Assembly: GCA_045577075.1 (NCBI GenBank)
Contig: JAZNHR010000003.1
Span: 1 to 64,000, forward strand
Reading direction: 5' to 3'
Origin: SIG447 sp045577075
GTDB taxonomy: Bacteria > Bacillota > Clostridia > UMGS1883 > UMGS1540
Length of the DNA: 64,000 nucleotides
Shown here: positions 7,104 through 16,073 of the stretch, in pieces
Position numbering within the stretch: position 1 is the stretch's first letter
Layout of the letters: the number at the start of each line of letters is the position of its first letter
Translations under genes and position numbers: made by a program
The notes under the pieces: generated by a model
Database searches by the model: none
The model's input: the letters and a program-made list of their open reading frames with translations, nothing else
Told to the model about the DNA's origin: nothing

Positions 7104-8286
7104 ATTTGCTTAAAAGTTTTCTTTGCAGCATCTTGGAAAAGCCGCCGGGCGTCATAGTTTGTACATCTTGAAAAACCGTAATACCCAGCTCTCGTGCCCT
7201 CCCGAGAAAAGAAATGTCAGCCTTCTGGCGTGTTAAAATGATAGCTTTTTTTGCATATGGACCGCCAAACCGTGCCGCTACAACCGATAGCTTATACAGC
7301 TCGTGGGTATCCACAAACCCGTTTTTACAAGAGATGAAAATGGGGGTCAGTGTATCCATAAGCATAACGTCCATCTCGTTTTTCACATCGTCTTGTCCCT
7401 TTGGCGGGGAAGCATCCCACTCAATTACAACGCCGATTTTTGCATCGGAAAAGGGCGCGTTTTTCTGTCCGGGGTACACATAGGCGGCATAGTAGGTGAA
7501 AAGCTCAAGGACGGAGCCTTCTTTGGAAAGAGCAGACTGTACTGCCCGGCTTTTATACCGAAAAGAAAGCGTAGTATCATTTTCCGTGTACTGTACAAGA
7601 CAGCCTGCATTTACAAGCGCATGAAGCACAGAAAAAAGCTTTTTTGCCTTTTGGGGCGACAGAGTGCGGTTTATTTTCGGCATGGAAATATACGGGCTTA
7701 TATTCTCCGGCGTGCAAAAAGAATGGAATAAACTTAGGGCGGTGTTAAAGTCACCACAGTTTTGTCGGCACACGGACCAAACCGCCAGTACGTCCTGCCA
7801 AAAGCCTTTATGCTCTTTTGCAGGAGAAGTACTTTCCGTTATCCTGCCGCCGTACAGGGAAATAATTTCCCGTATAGAAAGGCGGACAGGGGTAATCGGG
7901 GGATACGCCTCTCCCTTTGCAAAGACGGAAAGCGTGCCGTTTCTGTGGTCCAGGGTGTGCATGGGTGTGCCGTATTTTTGGGAAAGAGCGCCCATGGCAA
8001 CAAGAAGCTCCGTCTCGCCCCCCACAAGGTCAAACACGCAGTCTCCATACTGTAGGAGAAGAGATTCCAGCCCCTTTAAAATCGTTTCGAAAGATTTGTC
8101 GGGAATGCAAAGGACTTCCACTTTCGTAGCCTGCTTTCGTTCGCGGAGCAAAGCGTCAAGACGTTTTGCCATTTGGTGCATTTTTTCACCCTCTGTACCA
8201 AACAGCACAAGCCGGTCCGGCAAAAGCAGTAGGGCAGAGAGGGCGTTGTGCATTGCGATGGAGTCAAAAAATTCTATTACCGTCAA
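7102..8286 (-). CDS. CARF-domain / PD-(D/E)XK nuclease-like protein (DUF1887, Card1-like)
   Basis: Protein of 394 aa. Residues 1-~125 look like a CARF Rossmann fold: a hydrophobic first strand (DRLVLFGTE) and VFDLVGGETELL at 84-95, where CARF proteins carry the ligand-contact GG(T)-type motif. The middle (~155-260) is helical, possibly winged-helix. The C-terminus reads as a restriction-endonuclease fold with E304, D306 in NEMDV and K321 in ISCKNG, followed by a conserved-looking VAARFGG. This is the pattern of DUF1887 proteins such as Card1/Can2, cyclic oligoadenylate-activated nucleases of type III CRISPR systems. No CRISPR genes are nearby. The TTG start overlaps the smc stop (TTGA), so it is probably translationally coupled to smc. 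Family assignment is from remembered motifs; activity and ligand are inference. Confidence 0.62.
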   Translation of the reverse strand: MTVIEFFDSIAMHNALSALLLLPDRLVLFGTEGEKMHQMAKRLDALLRERKQATKVEVLCIPDKSFETILKGLESLLLQYGDCVFDLVGGETELLVAMGALSQKYGTPMHTLDHRNGTLSVFAKGEAYPPITPVRLSIREIISLYGGRITESTSPAKEHKGFWQDVLAVWSVCRQNCGDFNTALSLFHSFCTPENISPYISMPKINRTLSPQKAKKLFSVLHALVNAGCLVQYTENDTTLSFRYKSRAVQSALSKEGSVLELFTYYAAYVYPGQKNAPFSDAKIGVVIEWDASPPKGQDDVKNEMDVMLMDTLTPIFISCKNGFVDTHELYKLSVVAARFGGPYAKKAIILTRQKADISFLGRARELGITVFQDVQTMTPGGFSKMLQRKLLSK

Positions 8287-11200
8287 ACCGAATCACCTTT
8301 GTATTCATTCCGGATGTCATTCAGCTGCATGGTAAGCAGCTTTGAGACGCCTTTTTCCTGCATGGTTACCCCGTAAAGCACGTCTGCCGCTTCCATGGTG
8401 CCGCGGCGGTGGGTAACAATAATAAACTGTGTATCTGCGTAGTCACGCAGATAGGATGCAAAGCGGTCAATGTTATGGTCATCAAGGGCGGATTCAATTT
8501 CGTCCAGGATACAAAACGGTGCCGGCCGCACGCGTAGCACAGAGAACAAAATTGCAATGGCGGTAAGGGCTTTTTCACCGCCGGATAAGAGAGAGAGATT
8601 TTGCAGCTTTTTGCCCGGAGGCTGTACATCAATTTCAATACCGCTTTCCAGCACATTTTCAGGGTCTGTGAGTGTAAGGCGACCTGTGCCGCCGCCAAAG
8701 AGGGCGCGGAAGGTGCCTTCGAAGTGCGCCGCAATTTCCTGAAATCTTTCGGCGAAGGTTTCCGTCATTACCTTCGTCATGTCTGTAATAATTTTGTTTA
8801 GCTCTGCTATGGCCTTTTCCAAATCTTCGATTTGCTTTGTCAAAAATGCATGCCGCTGCTTCACCTCTGCATATTCATTTACGGCATCCACATTGACGCT
8901 TCCAAGGCTGCGGATTGCACGGCGAAGTCGCACCGCTTCCTCTTTGGCAGTGCCGATGGGGCCGATATCCGCCACAAATGCGGCGGCACCGGAATAGGTC
9001 AGCTCATAAGCGTCCCAAAGATGGTTTACGGTTGCATCCAAATCGTTTTGCGTTTTCTCAAGACGAGCCTCAAGCCTCGTCTTTTCTCCTTGCAGGGCGT
9101 AAAGCTTTTCGTTTTGGGTCTGCAAATCCGTACGCATCTTGGACGCGGCAGCATCTGCGCTCGTTTTTTCTTGGCCCATTTTCTCCAGCATTTCCCGGAA
9201 TTCCTGTACCCGCTTTTGCCCTTCCGCAATATCCAGAAGACGGTTTGCGTGGCGCAGGCGAAGGTCCTCGGCACTTTGAAGTGCTTGTACCTTCTGTGCT
9301 TCTCGGTTTGCAATTTCGAGCTCCAGCTTTTGTATGGAGAGAAGCGTTTGTTCCCGTCTTGCACGGGCAGCATCCAAATCTTTTTCCGCAGAATTTACCG
9401 CGACCTGTAGCTGTGCCAAAGCGTCGCGCTGGCGGCTTTGGTCTTCCATATATGCATGTAAAAGTGCACGCGCCTCCTCTGTACGAAGGGTGGATTCCTG
9501 ATGGCGCGCACGAAGGTCAGCCTCTGCATTTTGCAGGCGCTCCCGTTCCTTATCCGCGTTTTCCAGTTGCAGTTCAGCACTTGCAAGGTCAGCTTGCAGA
9601 CGGGTAAGGTGTGCCTCTTCGTTTTCGCGCGCGGAATTTTGCAGCTGCATATTGCCGTTGCACTGCATAAATTCCGTTTTTTTCTGCATGTGTGCATTGC
9701 GGAGTGATTCCAACTGTTCCGTAAGGGAGGCAACATCGTCCGTCTTTTTATCAATCTGTGTTTCCGCCTTCTCCATTTTGACGGAAAGTGCCTTGCATTC
9801 TTTCTCAAGGGTCGCAATCTCTTCGCTTCTGCCGAGGAGATTTGCATTTCCGACGCGGCTGCCGCCGGACATGGAACCGCCGCGCAGCAGCACCTCGCCG
9901 TCTGTGGTGACAATTTTAAACTGGTGAGAAAATTTTCTGGCGGCACCAATGGCATGGTCAATGTTGTCCATGACTACCGTTTGCCCCAGAAGCTGTAGAA
10001 TAATATCTTTGTATGCCTTGTCGCATTTTACGAGGTCACATCCAAGACCAATAAAGCCGGGACAGGCAGAAACCTTCCCCTCATTTTGCAGGCGCGTGCC
10101 CTTTACTGCCGAAATGGGCAGAAAAGTAGCACGGCCGGCGTGGTTTTGCTTTAGGAAGGCTATCGCCGTCTTGGCGTCCTCTTCGCTTCCCACAACGATA
10201 TTCTGCAGGGAAGCGCCAAGTGCCGTTTCAATGGCGGTAATATAAGGAGAGTCCACCTGAATAAGCTGGGAAAGCACGCCCCGAATATCAGCCGAAAGAC
10301 GGGCCGAAAGGATTGCCCGAACGCCCCTGCCGTAGCCCTCCATGTTTTGCTCCATATCGGAAAGGGCATTTTTTCTAGACAGGCGCTGGTTATATACACG
10401 CATAAGCTCGTTAAAGCCGGTTTTGTCATTTGCCAGGTCTGTTTGCAACTGCGTCCGCTTTTCCAAAAGGGTACGGAAGGATTCTTCTGCCGCCTTAATC
10501 TCGGCAGAAAGTGTTTCCTGTCTTTCCCGAAGGGCTTTCGTTTCTTTCACAATGTCCGAAATTCTTTGCTCGCTCGTTGTAATTTCTGCAGAAAGCTCTG
10601 CAATTCTTGCGTTTAAATCGTAGCCGGACAGGGCGTCGATATGCTTTGCCGTCTCGTCCGCCTGGGTGAGAAGCTGCATAGAGGCGGCGGCAAGGTTTTC
10701 CGCAATCCCCGTTTGGGTACGAATGGCATCTGCCGCATCTTCCAATTTGATTTTCCCCGTTTCTACGGCTTTTTCAGCCTCGGAAAGGGCGGCGTGGCAG
10801 CTTGCAATGTGTGCCTCGGCTTCTTCTGCGGCGCTTATTAGGCCGGAGATTTCTTCTTCCAACGCCTTCTTTTGCGCCTCAAAATTTTCTGCAGCTTTCA
10901 GTTCTGTTTCTATGCGCTGGGAGAGAAGGGCATTGTCGCCTTCCCAGCCTTTTACGGAAAGGTCGGTACTGTGCATAAGAGAGCGGAGTGCTTCCATTTC
11001 CGCATCCCGGGTTTTCATTGTCCCGTATAAGGATTCTTCCTCTTTTTGCATAGTTTCAAGCTTCGCTGATTCTGTTTCCAGTTGTTCGGAGACTTGTGAA
11101 AATAAAGCGGAGGCTTCTTCTTGTGTTTTTCGAAGCTTATCAATATCTAAAATAGAGAGGTTAATTTCCAAAACCTTTAGTTTTTCGTATAAGTCCAAAT

Positions 11201-11843
11201 ATTCCCGTGCCTTTTTTGCCTGATTTTCCAGCGGCCCGAGACGGGATGCAAGCTCGCCAGCGATATCGCGGACACGCGCGAGGTTTTCTTCTGTGGTAGC
11301 AAGCTTTCTTGCTGCCTCGTTTTTCTTGTACTTATATTTGGAAATACCGGCGGCTTCCTCAAAAATCTGGCGTCTGTCCTCGGATTTCTGGGAAAGGACG
11401 GAATCAATCTGCCCCTGGCTGATAATGGAATAGCCGTCCCTGCCAAGACCCGTATCCATGAAAAGCTCATGGATATCGCGAAGGCGGCAGGGCGTTTTAT
11501 TTAAAAAGTATTCGCTTTCGCCGCTGCGGTATACGCGGCGTGTAACGGTGATTTCCGTATACGGACTTGAAAAAAGCCCGGAAGTATTGTCGAGAATCAA
11601 AGAAACCTCGGCAAAGCTTACGGGTTTATGCTTGGCGGTACCGGCAAAAATGACGTCCTCCATGCGGCTGCCGCGGAGAGATTTTACGCTCTGTTCCCCC
11701 AGCACCCAGCGAATGGCGTCCGTAATATTACTTTTGCCGCTGCCGTTTGGACCGACAATGGCGGTGATGGCATAGTCAAAAGACACGCTAAGCCTATCCA
11801 TAAAGGATTTAAAGCCATACATATCCAGTCTTTTTAAATACAT
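8283..11843 (-). CDS. smc: Chromosome segregation protein SMC
   Basis: Condensin ATPase of 1186 aa, normal length, which loops and segregates the chromosome with ScpA and ScpB. The N-terminal head has Walker A GPNGSGKS at 31-38. Long coiled coils (~170-500 and ~670-1020) flank a hinge domain (~505-660, with the Gly-rich LRGGSMSGGSR at its end). The C-terminal head carries the ABC signature LSGGEKALTAIA and Walker B FCILDEIESALDD. smc usually sits between rnc and ftsY; here it follows degV and precedes the CARF-nuclease gene with a 4-bp overlap. Confidence 0.97.
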   Translation of the reverse strand: MYLKRLDMYGFKSFMDRLSVSFDYAITAIVGPNGSGKSNITDAIRWVLGEQSVKSLRGSRMEDVIFAGTAKHKPVSFAEVSLILDNTSGLFSSPYTEITVTRRVYRSGESEYFLNKTPCRLRDIHELFMDTGLGRDGYSIISQGQIDSVLSQKSEDRRQIFEEAAGISKYKYKKNEAARKLATTEENLARVRDIAGELASRLGPLENQAKKAREYLDLYEKLKVLEINLSILDIDKLRKTQEEASALFSQVSEQLETESAKLETMQKEEESLYGTMKTRDAEMEALRSLMHSTDLSVKGWEGDNALLSQRIETELKAAENFEAQKKALEEEISGLISAAEEAEAHIASCHAALSEAEKAVETGKIKLEDAADAIRTQTGIAENLAAASMQLLTQADETAKHIDALSGYDLNARIAELSAEITTSEQRISDIVKETKALRERQETLSAEIKAAEESFRTLLEKRTQLQTDLANDKTGFNELMRVYNQRLSRKNALSDMEQNMEGYGRGVRAILSARLSADIRGVLSQLIQVDSPYITAIETALGASLQNIVVGSEEDAKTAIAFLKQNHAGRATFLPISAVKGTRLQNEGKVSACPGFIGLGCDLVKCDKAYKDIILQLLGQTVVMDNIDHAIGAARKFSHQFKIVTTDGEVLLRGGSMSGGSRVGNANLLGRSEEIATLEKECKALSVKMEKAETQIDKKTDDVASLTEQLESLRNAHMQKKTEFMQCNGNMQLQNSARENEEAHLTRLQADLASAELQLENADKERERLQNAEADLRARHQESTLRTEEARALLHAYMEDQSRQRDALAQLQVAVNSAEKDLDAARARREQTLLSIQKLELEIANREAQKVQALQSAEDLRLRHANRLLDIAEGQKRVQEFREMLEKMGQEKTSADAAASKMRTDLQTQNEKLYALQGEKTRLEARLEKTQNDLDATVNHLWDAYELTYSGAAAFVADIGPIGTAKEEAVRLRRAIRSLGSVNVDAVNEYAEVKQRHAFLTKQIEDLEKAIAELNKIITDMTKVMTETFAERFQEIAAHFEGTFRALFGGGTGRLTLTDPENVLESGIEIDVQPPGKKLQNLSLLSGGEKALTAIAILFSVLRVRPAPFCILDEIESALDDHNIDRFASYLRDYADTQFIIVTHRRGTMEAADVLYGVTMQEKGVSKLLTMQLNDIRNEYKGDSV

Positions 11844-11877
11844 TGCTCACACCGCCTTTCTGTTTTTTCTTTTGTTT

Positions 11878-12720
11878 TTATTTTTTGGCAAACAGGATGC
11901 CCAGCGTACCCGGTCCGCAATGGGAAGAAATTACGCATCCGGCGTCTGTTTGATAAATTTCTTTGAAGATGTTTAAGCCTTTCAGCGTATCGTATGCCGC
12001 TTGCCAAACCTCGGGGTCAACACCGGCGTCCGTTAGGAACACGTAGTCCGTTTCCACGTCAGCATCTTGCAGGCGTTCCTGAATGTATTTAGAAATGACA
12101 ACCTTCAGCTTTCCGCGGTACTTCTTGTCAATTCCGAGGGCGCCGTCCGTAATAGAAAGGCACGGCTTTATTCCGAGAAGGTTTGCCCCCAGTGCCGCAA
12201 TGCCGCTGCATCTGCCCCCTTTATGGATATACGAAAGCTGGTCAAGCACAAAGCTTGTATCACATTTTTCTGCATATAACGCGCAGTCCGCCGCGATGGA
12301 AGAAGCATCCATGCCGCTTTCCCGAAGGGAAATGGCGTGGAGCAGCACCAACGCTTCGCCGGAGGACAGGGAATTTGTATCTACTACATATACGTTTTCA
12401 AATTCCGATGCGGCAAGATTTGCATTCTGGCAAGCAGAGGAAAATTTGGAGCCAAGGGAAAAATATACAACGGCATCCCCTTTTTCCAGGAGCGATGCAA
12501 AAAAATCAGAAAACGCGGCAGGGGGAATCGCCGAGGTTTTCGGCATAGTGCCGGTTTCCTCCACCTTTTTGTAAAGCTCGTCTCTTGTAATCGTGACCCC
12601 GTCCACAAATTCCTCGTCACCGAAATTGATGTGATACGGTAAAACAACAACCGCGTTGTCGGTTATAAAGGACTTCGGGATATCACAAGCACTGTCTATG
12701 GCAAAGATAATGTTCTGCAT
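11878..12720 (-). CDS. DegV family protein (probable fatty-acid-binding FakB-like)
   Basis: DegV-fold protein of 280 aa. The family binds a fatty acid, and FakB members present it to the kinase FakA for phosphorylation. Family marks are the N-terminal I-DSACDIP segment, PKTSAIPP (~59-66), YFSLGSKFSSACQNA, the VVDTNSLSSGEAL strand-loop, the LSYIHKGGRCSG segment and a C-terminal HCGPGTLGI. No fakA-like gene is adjacent. The gene lies between ricT and smc, all on the minus strand, with AAAGGAG ahead of its ATG. The lipid ligand cannot be told from sequence. Confidence 0.9.
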   Translation of the reverse strand: MQNIIFAIDSACDIPKSFITDNAVVVLPYHINFGDEEFVDGVTITRDELYKKVEETGTMPKTSAIPPAAFSDFFASLLEKGDAVVYFSLGSKFSSACQNANLAASEFENVYVVDTNSLSSGEALVLLHAISLRESGMDASSIAADCALYAEKCDTSFVLDQLSYIHKGGRCSGIAALGANLLGIKPCLSITDGALGIDKKYRGKLKVVISKYIQERLQDADVETDYVFLTDAGVDPEVWQAAYDTLKGLNIFKEIYQTDAGCVISSHCGPGTLGILFAKK

Positions 12721-12742
12721 TCGGAAAGTCTCCTTTTTGCGT

Positions 12743-13621
12743 TTAATTTTCCAGCTTTTTAAGCTCTTCTAATTCTTTTTCATCAATTTTTTCACGGTGT
12801 TGCCGATTTCCCTTTTTAATAAATGTGACTTCATCGCGGGAAAAGTCTGCAATTACACCATCGCCGTCACCCTCAAGCCGGACGCGAAGTCTGCCGGAGA
12901 GAAGGGCTACCTGTACAACTGTGCCCGTGCCGCGTGGCGTTTTCACAAGGGAGCCGACGGGGGGCGTGATTTTGTTTAAATCTTCATAGGCCTCCTGTTC
13001 GTATTTTAGACAGCACATCAGTCTTCCACAGGTGCCGGAAATTTTCGTGGGATTTAAAGAAAGCCCCTGTTCCTTGGCCATTTTAATGGAAACCGGCTGA
13101 AAATCTGTTAAAAATGTACTGCAGCAAAGGGGTCTGCCGCAAACGCAGAGGCCGCCCATCATTTTCGATTCGTCCCGAACGCCGACCTGTCTAAGTTCGA
13201 TTCGTGTACGGAATACGCCGGCTAAGTCCTTGACAAGCTCGCGGAAATCCACGCGGCCGTTGGCAGTAAAATAAAACAGAATTTTATTGGCATCAAAGGA
13301 ATACTCTACATGAATCAGCTTCATTTCGAGCCCATGCTTTTCAATTTTCTTAAGGCAAATATCAAAGGCTTCCTTCTCCTTGCGGCGGTTTATTTCCACC
13401 TGTCTTGTATCCTGGGGGGTGGCAATGCGTACAACCTTCTTAAGAGGAGAAACAAGCTCACTGTCTTCTATATCGCGAATCGGCATAGTTACTTCGCCGT
13501 ACTCCAGCCCCCGCGCCGTTTCCACAACGACGTGCATGCCTTCTTCGAGGGGAAGTTCGTTCGGGTCAAAGTGATATACCTTGCCGTTTTCTTTAAACTT
13601 AATGCCTACAATCCGTATCAT
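12743..13621 (-). CDS. ricT: RicT/YaaT, PSP1-domain regulatory iron-sulfur protein
   Basis: PSP1-family protein of 292 aa, homolog of B. subtilis RicT (YaaT), part of the RicAFT complex that affects RNase Y-dependent mRNA maturation, sporulation and biofilm formation. The N-terminus (VGIKFKENGKVYHFDP) and the PSP1 core are typical. The Cys-rich region with GGLCVCGRPLCC and GTCGRLMCCLKYE supplies the cysteines implicated in [4Fe-4S] binding. The start overlaps the 3' end of holB by 23 bp. The yaaQ-holB-yaaT order is conserved in Firmicutes. The C-terminus is charged and lysine/glutamate-rich. Confidence 0.93.
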   Translation of the reverse strand: MIRIVGIKFKENGKVYHFDPNELPLEEGMHVVVETARGLEYGEVTMPIRDIEDSELVSPLKKVVRIATPQDTRQVEINRRKEKEAFDICLKKIEKHGLEMKLIHVEYSFDANKILFYFTANGRVDFRELVKDLAGVFRTRIELRQVGVRDESKMMGGLCVCGRPLCCSTFLTDFQPVSIKMAKEQGLSLNPTKISGTCGRLMCCLKYEQEAYEDLNKITPPVGSLVKTPRGTGTVVQVALLSGRLRVRLEGDGDGVIADFSRDEVTFIKKGNRQHREKIDEKELEELKKLEN

Positions 13622-14588
13622 GACAATACCTCCAACAATCTGATAGAAAATCTGTTATCCATAGTGAAAAGTTCGACCCTTTCCCGATTTCTGCAGCAAG
13701 GCTGAGCGCGGCTTCGTGGCAGGCAAGTGCGCTTTTCGGCGAAACGGAAAACGCAAACGCTGCAATCGCGCTTTTGTAGTCCCGGTTTAAAAGGGAATCG
13801 CCGTCCGATAAATGTACATACATCACATCCCGCATCCAGGAAGAAAAGAAGGATAAAAGAACGGGGAGTGCCGTTTTATATTCTTCAAAGCACCGTAAGA
13901 TGGCATAAATACCGCTTCGGGGACCGGTCAGCCGCGGCAAAAGGGCGTAGAGGGAGTGACGCATGGTCAGGTACGCTTCGTCCTCAGAAAGCTTTTTTGC
14001 CGTGCCGATACTGCCGCCGGCGGAGGCAGCCAAAAAAGTCGCATCCGCAGCGCGCGCAGGGTAGTTTTCACGAATATAGGTTTCCAGCTGCAAGATTGGA
14101 CAGCCGGTCATGCTCAGCACAATGCCGCGGGACAAAACCGTTTTCAGTAGCGCATCCCGATTCGTGGTAGTGAGAAAAATCGTAACATAGGGCGGCGGCT
14201 CTTCAAAGGCCTTCAGGAGTGTGTTCTGCGCCACAGGAGAAAGCTGCTCACCGTTTGGAATAATATATATTTTCCGTGATGCCAGAAATGGCTTTACATA
14301 CATGTCTGCGACAAGGGCACGGGCACGTTCGGCGTTTAGCGGGTTTTTTTCATCCATCTCCACGAAAATAATATCGGGGTGGTTGCCGCTTTCTGTTTTA
14401 ATACAGGTACTGCATGTGCCGCAGGGCGCATCCGCAGCATCGCAATGGAGCATAGAGGCAAGATAACGGCAAAGCGTTTTTTTACCCATGCCAACAGCAC
14501 CCTCGAAAATATACAGGTGCCTTACTGCAGATTTTCGGCGTGCTGTTTTAAAATATGCAATTTGTGCGTCTTTACCGTACAGCTTCAA
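13599..14588 (-). CDS. holB: DNA polymerase III subunit delta'
   Basis: Clamp-loader subunit of 329 aa. The AAA+ module has a P-loop-like GAVGMGKKTLCRYLA near residue 33. A zinc-binding cluster with CGTCSTC lies around residues 57-66. LLKAFEEPP (sensor region) and the SRG segment follow, as in DnaX/HolB proteins. The predicted start is TTG at 14588, overlapping the TGA stop of darA, consistent with translational coupling. The 3' end overlaps ricT by 23 bp. tmk, often upstream in this cluster, is not present. Confidence 0.92.
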   Translation of the reverse strand: MKLYGKDAQIAYFKTARRKSAVRHLYIFEGAVGMGKKTLCRYLASMLHCDAADAPCGTCSTCIKTESGNHPDIIFVEMDEKNPLNAERARALVADMYVKPFLASRKIYIIPNGEQLSPVAQNTLLKAFEEPPPYVTIFLTTTNRDALLKTVLSRGIVLSMTGCPILQLETYIRENYPARAADATFLAASAGGSIGTAKKLSEDEAYLTMRHSLYALLPRLTGPRSGIYAILRCFEEYKTALPVLLSFFSSWMRDVMYVHLSDGDSLLNRDYKSAIAAFAFSVSPKSALACHEAALSLAAEIGKGSNFSLWITDFLSDCWRYCHDTDCRH

Positions 14589-14911
14589 ACTTTTTCAAAC
14601 CTGTCCACATCCACAACGAAGATGGTTGCGCCGCCCACCTCCACTTCAACGGGTTGGGGCGTGTACATTCCTGCCATGCTGGCGGAAATCGGCGTTGTCA
14701 TAATGTGCTTGCGGGTGCGGCACCTTTCCTTAAAAATAGAAATCGCTTCCTCTACACGCTCTTCTTCGGTACCGACAAGCAGTGTGATATTTCCTGCACG
14801 CAGAAAACCGCCCGTGGTTGCAAGCTTTGTAACGCTGAAACCTGCTTCATTTAATGTGCTGAGAACCTTGTTGCCGTCCTCACTGTGTACAATTGCTAGA
14901 ATAAGCTTCAT
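14585..14911 (-). CDS. darA: Cyclic-di-AMP receptor DarA/PstA (YaaQ)
   Basis: PII-like trimeric c-di-AMP-binding protein of 108 aa, the family length. The sequence starts KLILAIVHSEDGNKV and contains the FSVTKLATTGGFLRAGNITLLVG stretch (T-loop region plus the small G-rich loop that contacts the nucleotide) and the C-terminal ATIFVVDVDRFEKV strand. The receptor has no enzymatic activity of its own; its effector is unclear in most species. First gene of the minus-strand operon with holB and ricT. GAAAGGGG is placed well upstream of the ATG. Confidence 0.94.
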   Translation of the reverse strand: MKLILAIVHSEDGNKVLSTLNEAGFSVTKLATTGGFLRAGNITLLVGTEEERVEEAISIFKERCRTRKHIMTTPISASMAGMYTPQPVEVEVGGATIFVVDVDRFEKV

Positions 14912-15026
14912 AGAGAAATCCCCTTTCGTTTTTTAATTTTATGTATAAAAAACGCTACAATATATACCGTTTTTATAAGTATATCATAAAACCATAAAAA
15001 AAGCAAAGTATTTTTGTATATTTCAT

Positions 15027-15062
15027 AAAAAAAGGCACCTATCTTTTCGGTTGATAGGTGCC
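15027..15062 (-). terminator. Intrinsic terminator after the 2-hydroxyacid dehydrogenase gene
   Basis: GGCACCTATC (15034-15043) and GATAGGTGCC (15053-15062) form a 10-bp stem. On the minus strand a seven-base T-run follows, so it serves the gene ending at 15078. The remaining AT-rich spacer to 14911 probably holds the darA promoter, though no clear -35/-10 pair was found. Confidence 0.9.
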
Positions 15063-15077
15063 ACTGCGTGTAAGGGA

Positions 15078-16052
15078 CTAAAAGCCGCGTTTTTGGAGAA
15101 ATTTCGTGTTTACAATATTTTGGGGCACTTCGCCGTGTAAAACGCGAATAACGTTTGCAATGACTTCTGCATGCAAATCGTCTACGCCTTCAAAGGAGTT
15201 CCAGGCAACGTGAGGCGTAAGCACCACGTTTTCCATTTGCAAAAGTTTGCTGTCTCGCGGAAGGGGTTCCGTTTCAAAAACGTCTAGTGCCGCACCTGCA
15301 ATTTCGCCGGATAACAGGGCAAAAATCAATTCGTTTTCATTGACAAGACCGCCCTGGCCTGTGTGAATCAAGACAGCGTCCTTCTTCATTTTCTTAAACT
15401 GCGCCATCCCCATCATGTGCCGCGTTTCCTCGGTGAGGGGCGCGTGGAGGGTCACATAGTCGGAAAGCTCTAAAAGTGTATCAAGATCCACGCTTTTGCC
15501 GCCCCCTGCCGCAATTTGTTCTTCACTTTGGTAGGGGTCGTAGACTAAAATATCCATATCAAACGCACGGGCGCGAGAGGCAACCGCACGGCCAATGCGT
15601 CCAAAGCCCACAACGCCTAAAATCTTGCCGCGCAGTCTGCGCACTTTGCCGATACGCTCTGCATTCCACTGGCCACCTCGTGCACACCTGTCCGCAAGGG
15701 GGATGCGCTTGCAGGCAGAAAGGAGCAGTGCCATTGCATGCTCCGCAACGTCATATGAACCGTAGGAGGGGGCGTTGCAGACGTAAATGCCTTTTTTGCC
15801 TGCGGCTTCGAGGTCCACATTGTCATAGCCGATGCCGTAGCCAATTATCATTTTGCACTTATCGAGGGCGGCAATAATATCGGCGGTGATGTGTGCGTCA
15901 TTAAACATTAAAATGTCCGCATCTTGTACAATTCCATGAAGTTCCTCGGCATTTCGAAAATATGTAACGAGAAAGGTTGCGCCTTCTGCACGAAAAACGC
16001 TTTTCTCCTGGGAAAAATCCGTTCCCATTCGGTCCAGCATTACAATTTTCAT
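15078..16052 (-). CDS. D-isomer-specific 2-hydroxyacid dehydrogenase-like protein with altered catalytic Arg
   Basis: NAD-dependent dehydrogenase fold of 324 aa, closest by pattern to CtBP/phosphoglycerate-dehydrogenase-like enzymes. Visible features are YGIGYDNVD, the dinucleotide motif VGFGRIGRAVASRA (~150), the ribose-binding acidic residue in VYDPY, the ALDVFETEP catalytic Glu segment and TPHVAW with the catalytic His. The motif that normally reads N-T-A-R-G-G is H-T-G-Q-G-G here, so the substrate-binding Arg is Gln. The nucleotide sequence (CAG codon) confirms this. Substrate and even activity are therefore uncertain. It follows a metallophosphoesterase gene by 21 bp and ends at a strong terminator. 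Confidence 0.85.
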   Translation of the reverse strand: MKIVMLDRMGTDFSQEKSVFRAEGATFLVTYFRNAEELHGIVQDADILMFNDAHITADIIAALDKCKMIIGYGIGYDNVDLEAAGKKGIYVCNAPSYGSYDVAEHAMALLLSACKRIPLADRCARGGQWNAERIGKVRRLRGKILGVVGFGRIGRAVASRARAFDMDILVYDPYQSEEQIAAGGGKSVDLDTLLELSDYVTLHAPLTEETRHMMGMAQFKKMKKDAVLIHTGQGGLVNENELIFALLSGEIAGAALDVFETEPLPRDSKLLQMENVVLTPHVAWNSFEGVDDLHAEVIANVIRVLHGEVPQNIVNTKFLQKRGF

Positions 16053-16073
16053 TTTTGACAGTCCTTTCTGTTT

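Noticed and set aside
7102..8286. Possibility that the CARF gene belongs to a CRISPR locus in this window
   Set aside because: No repeat-spacer array and no cas gene was found on either side; only smc and a DUF11 gene adjoin it.
8664..9607. Several plus-strand frames (up to 230 aa) opposite smc
   Set aside because: The antisense of coiled-coil coding sequence commonly stays open; no motifs or ribosome sites.
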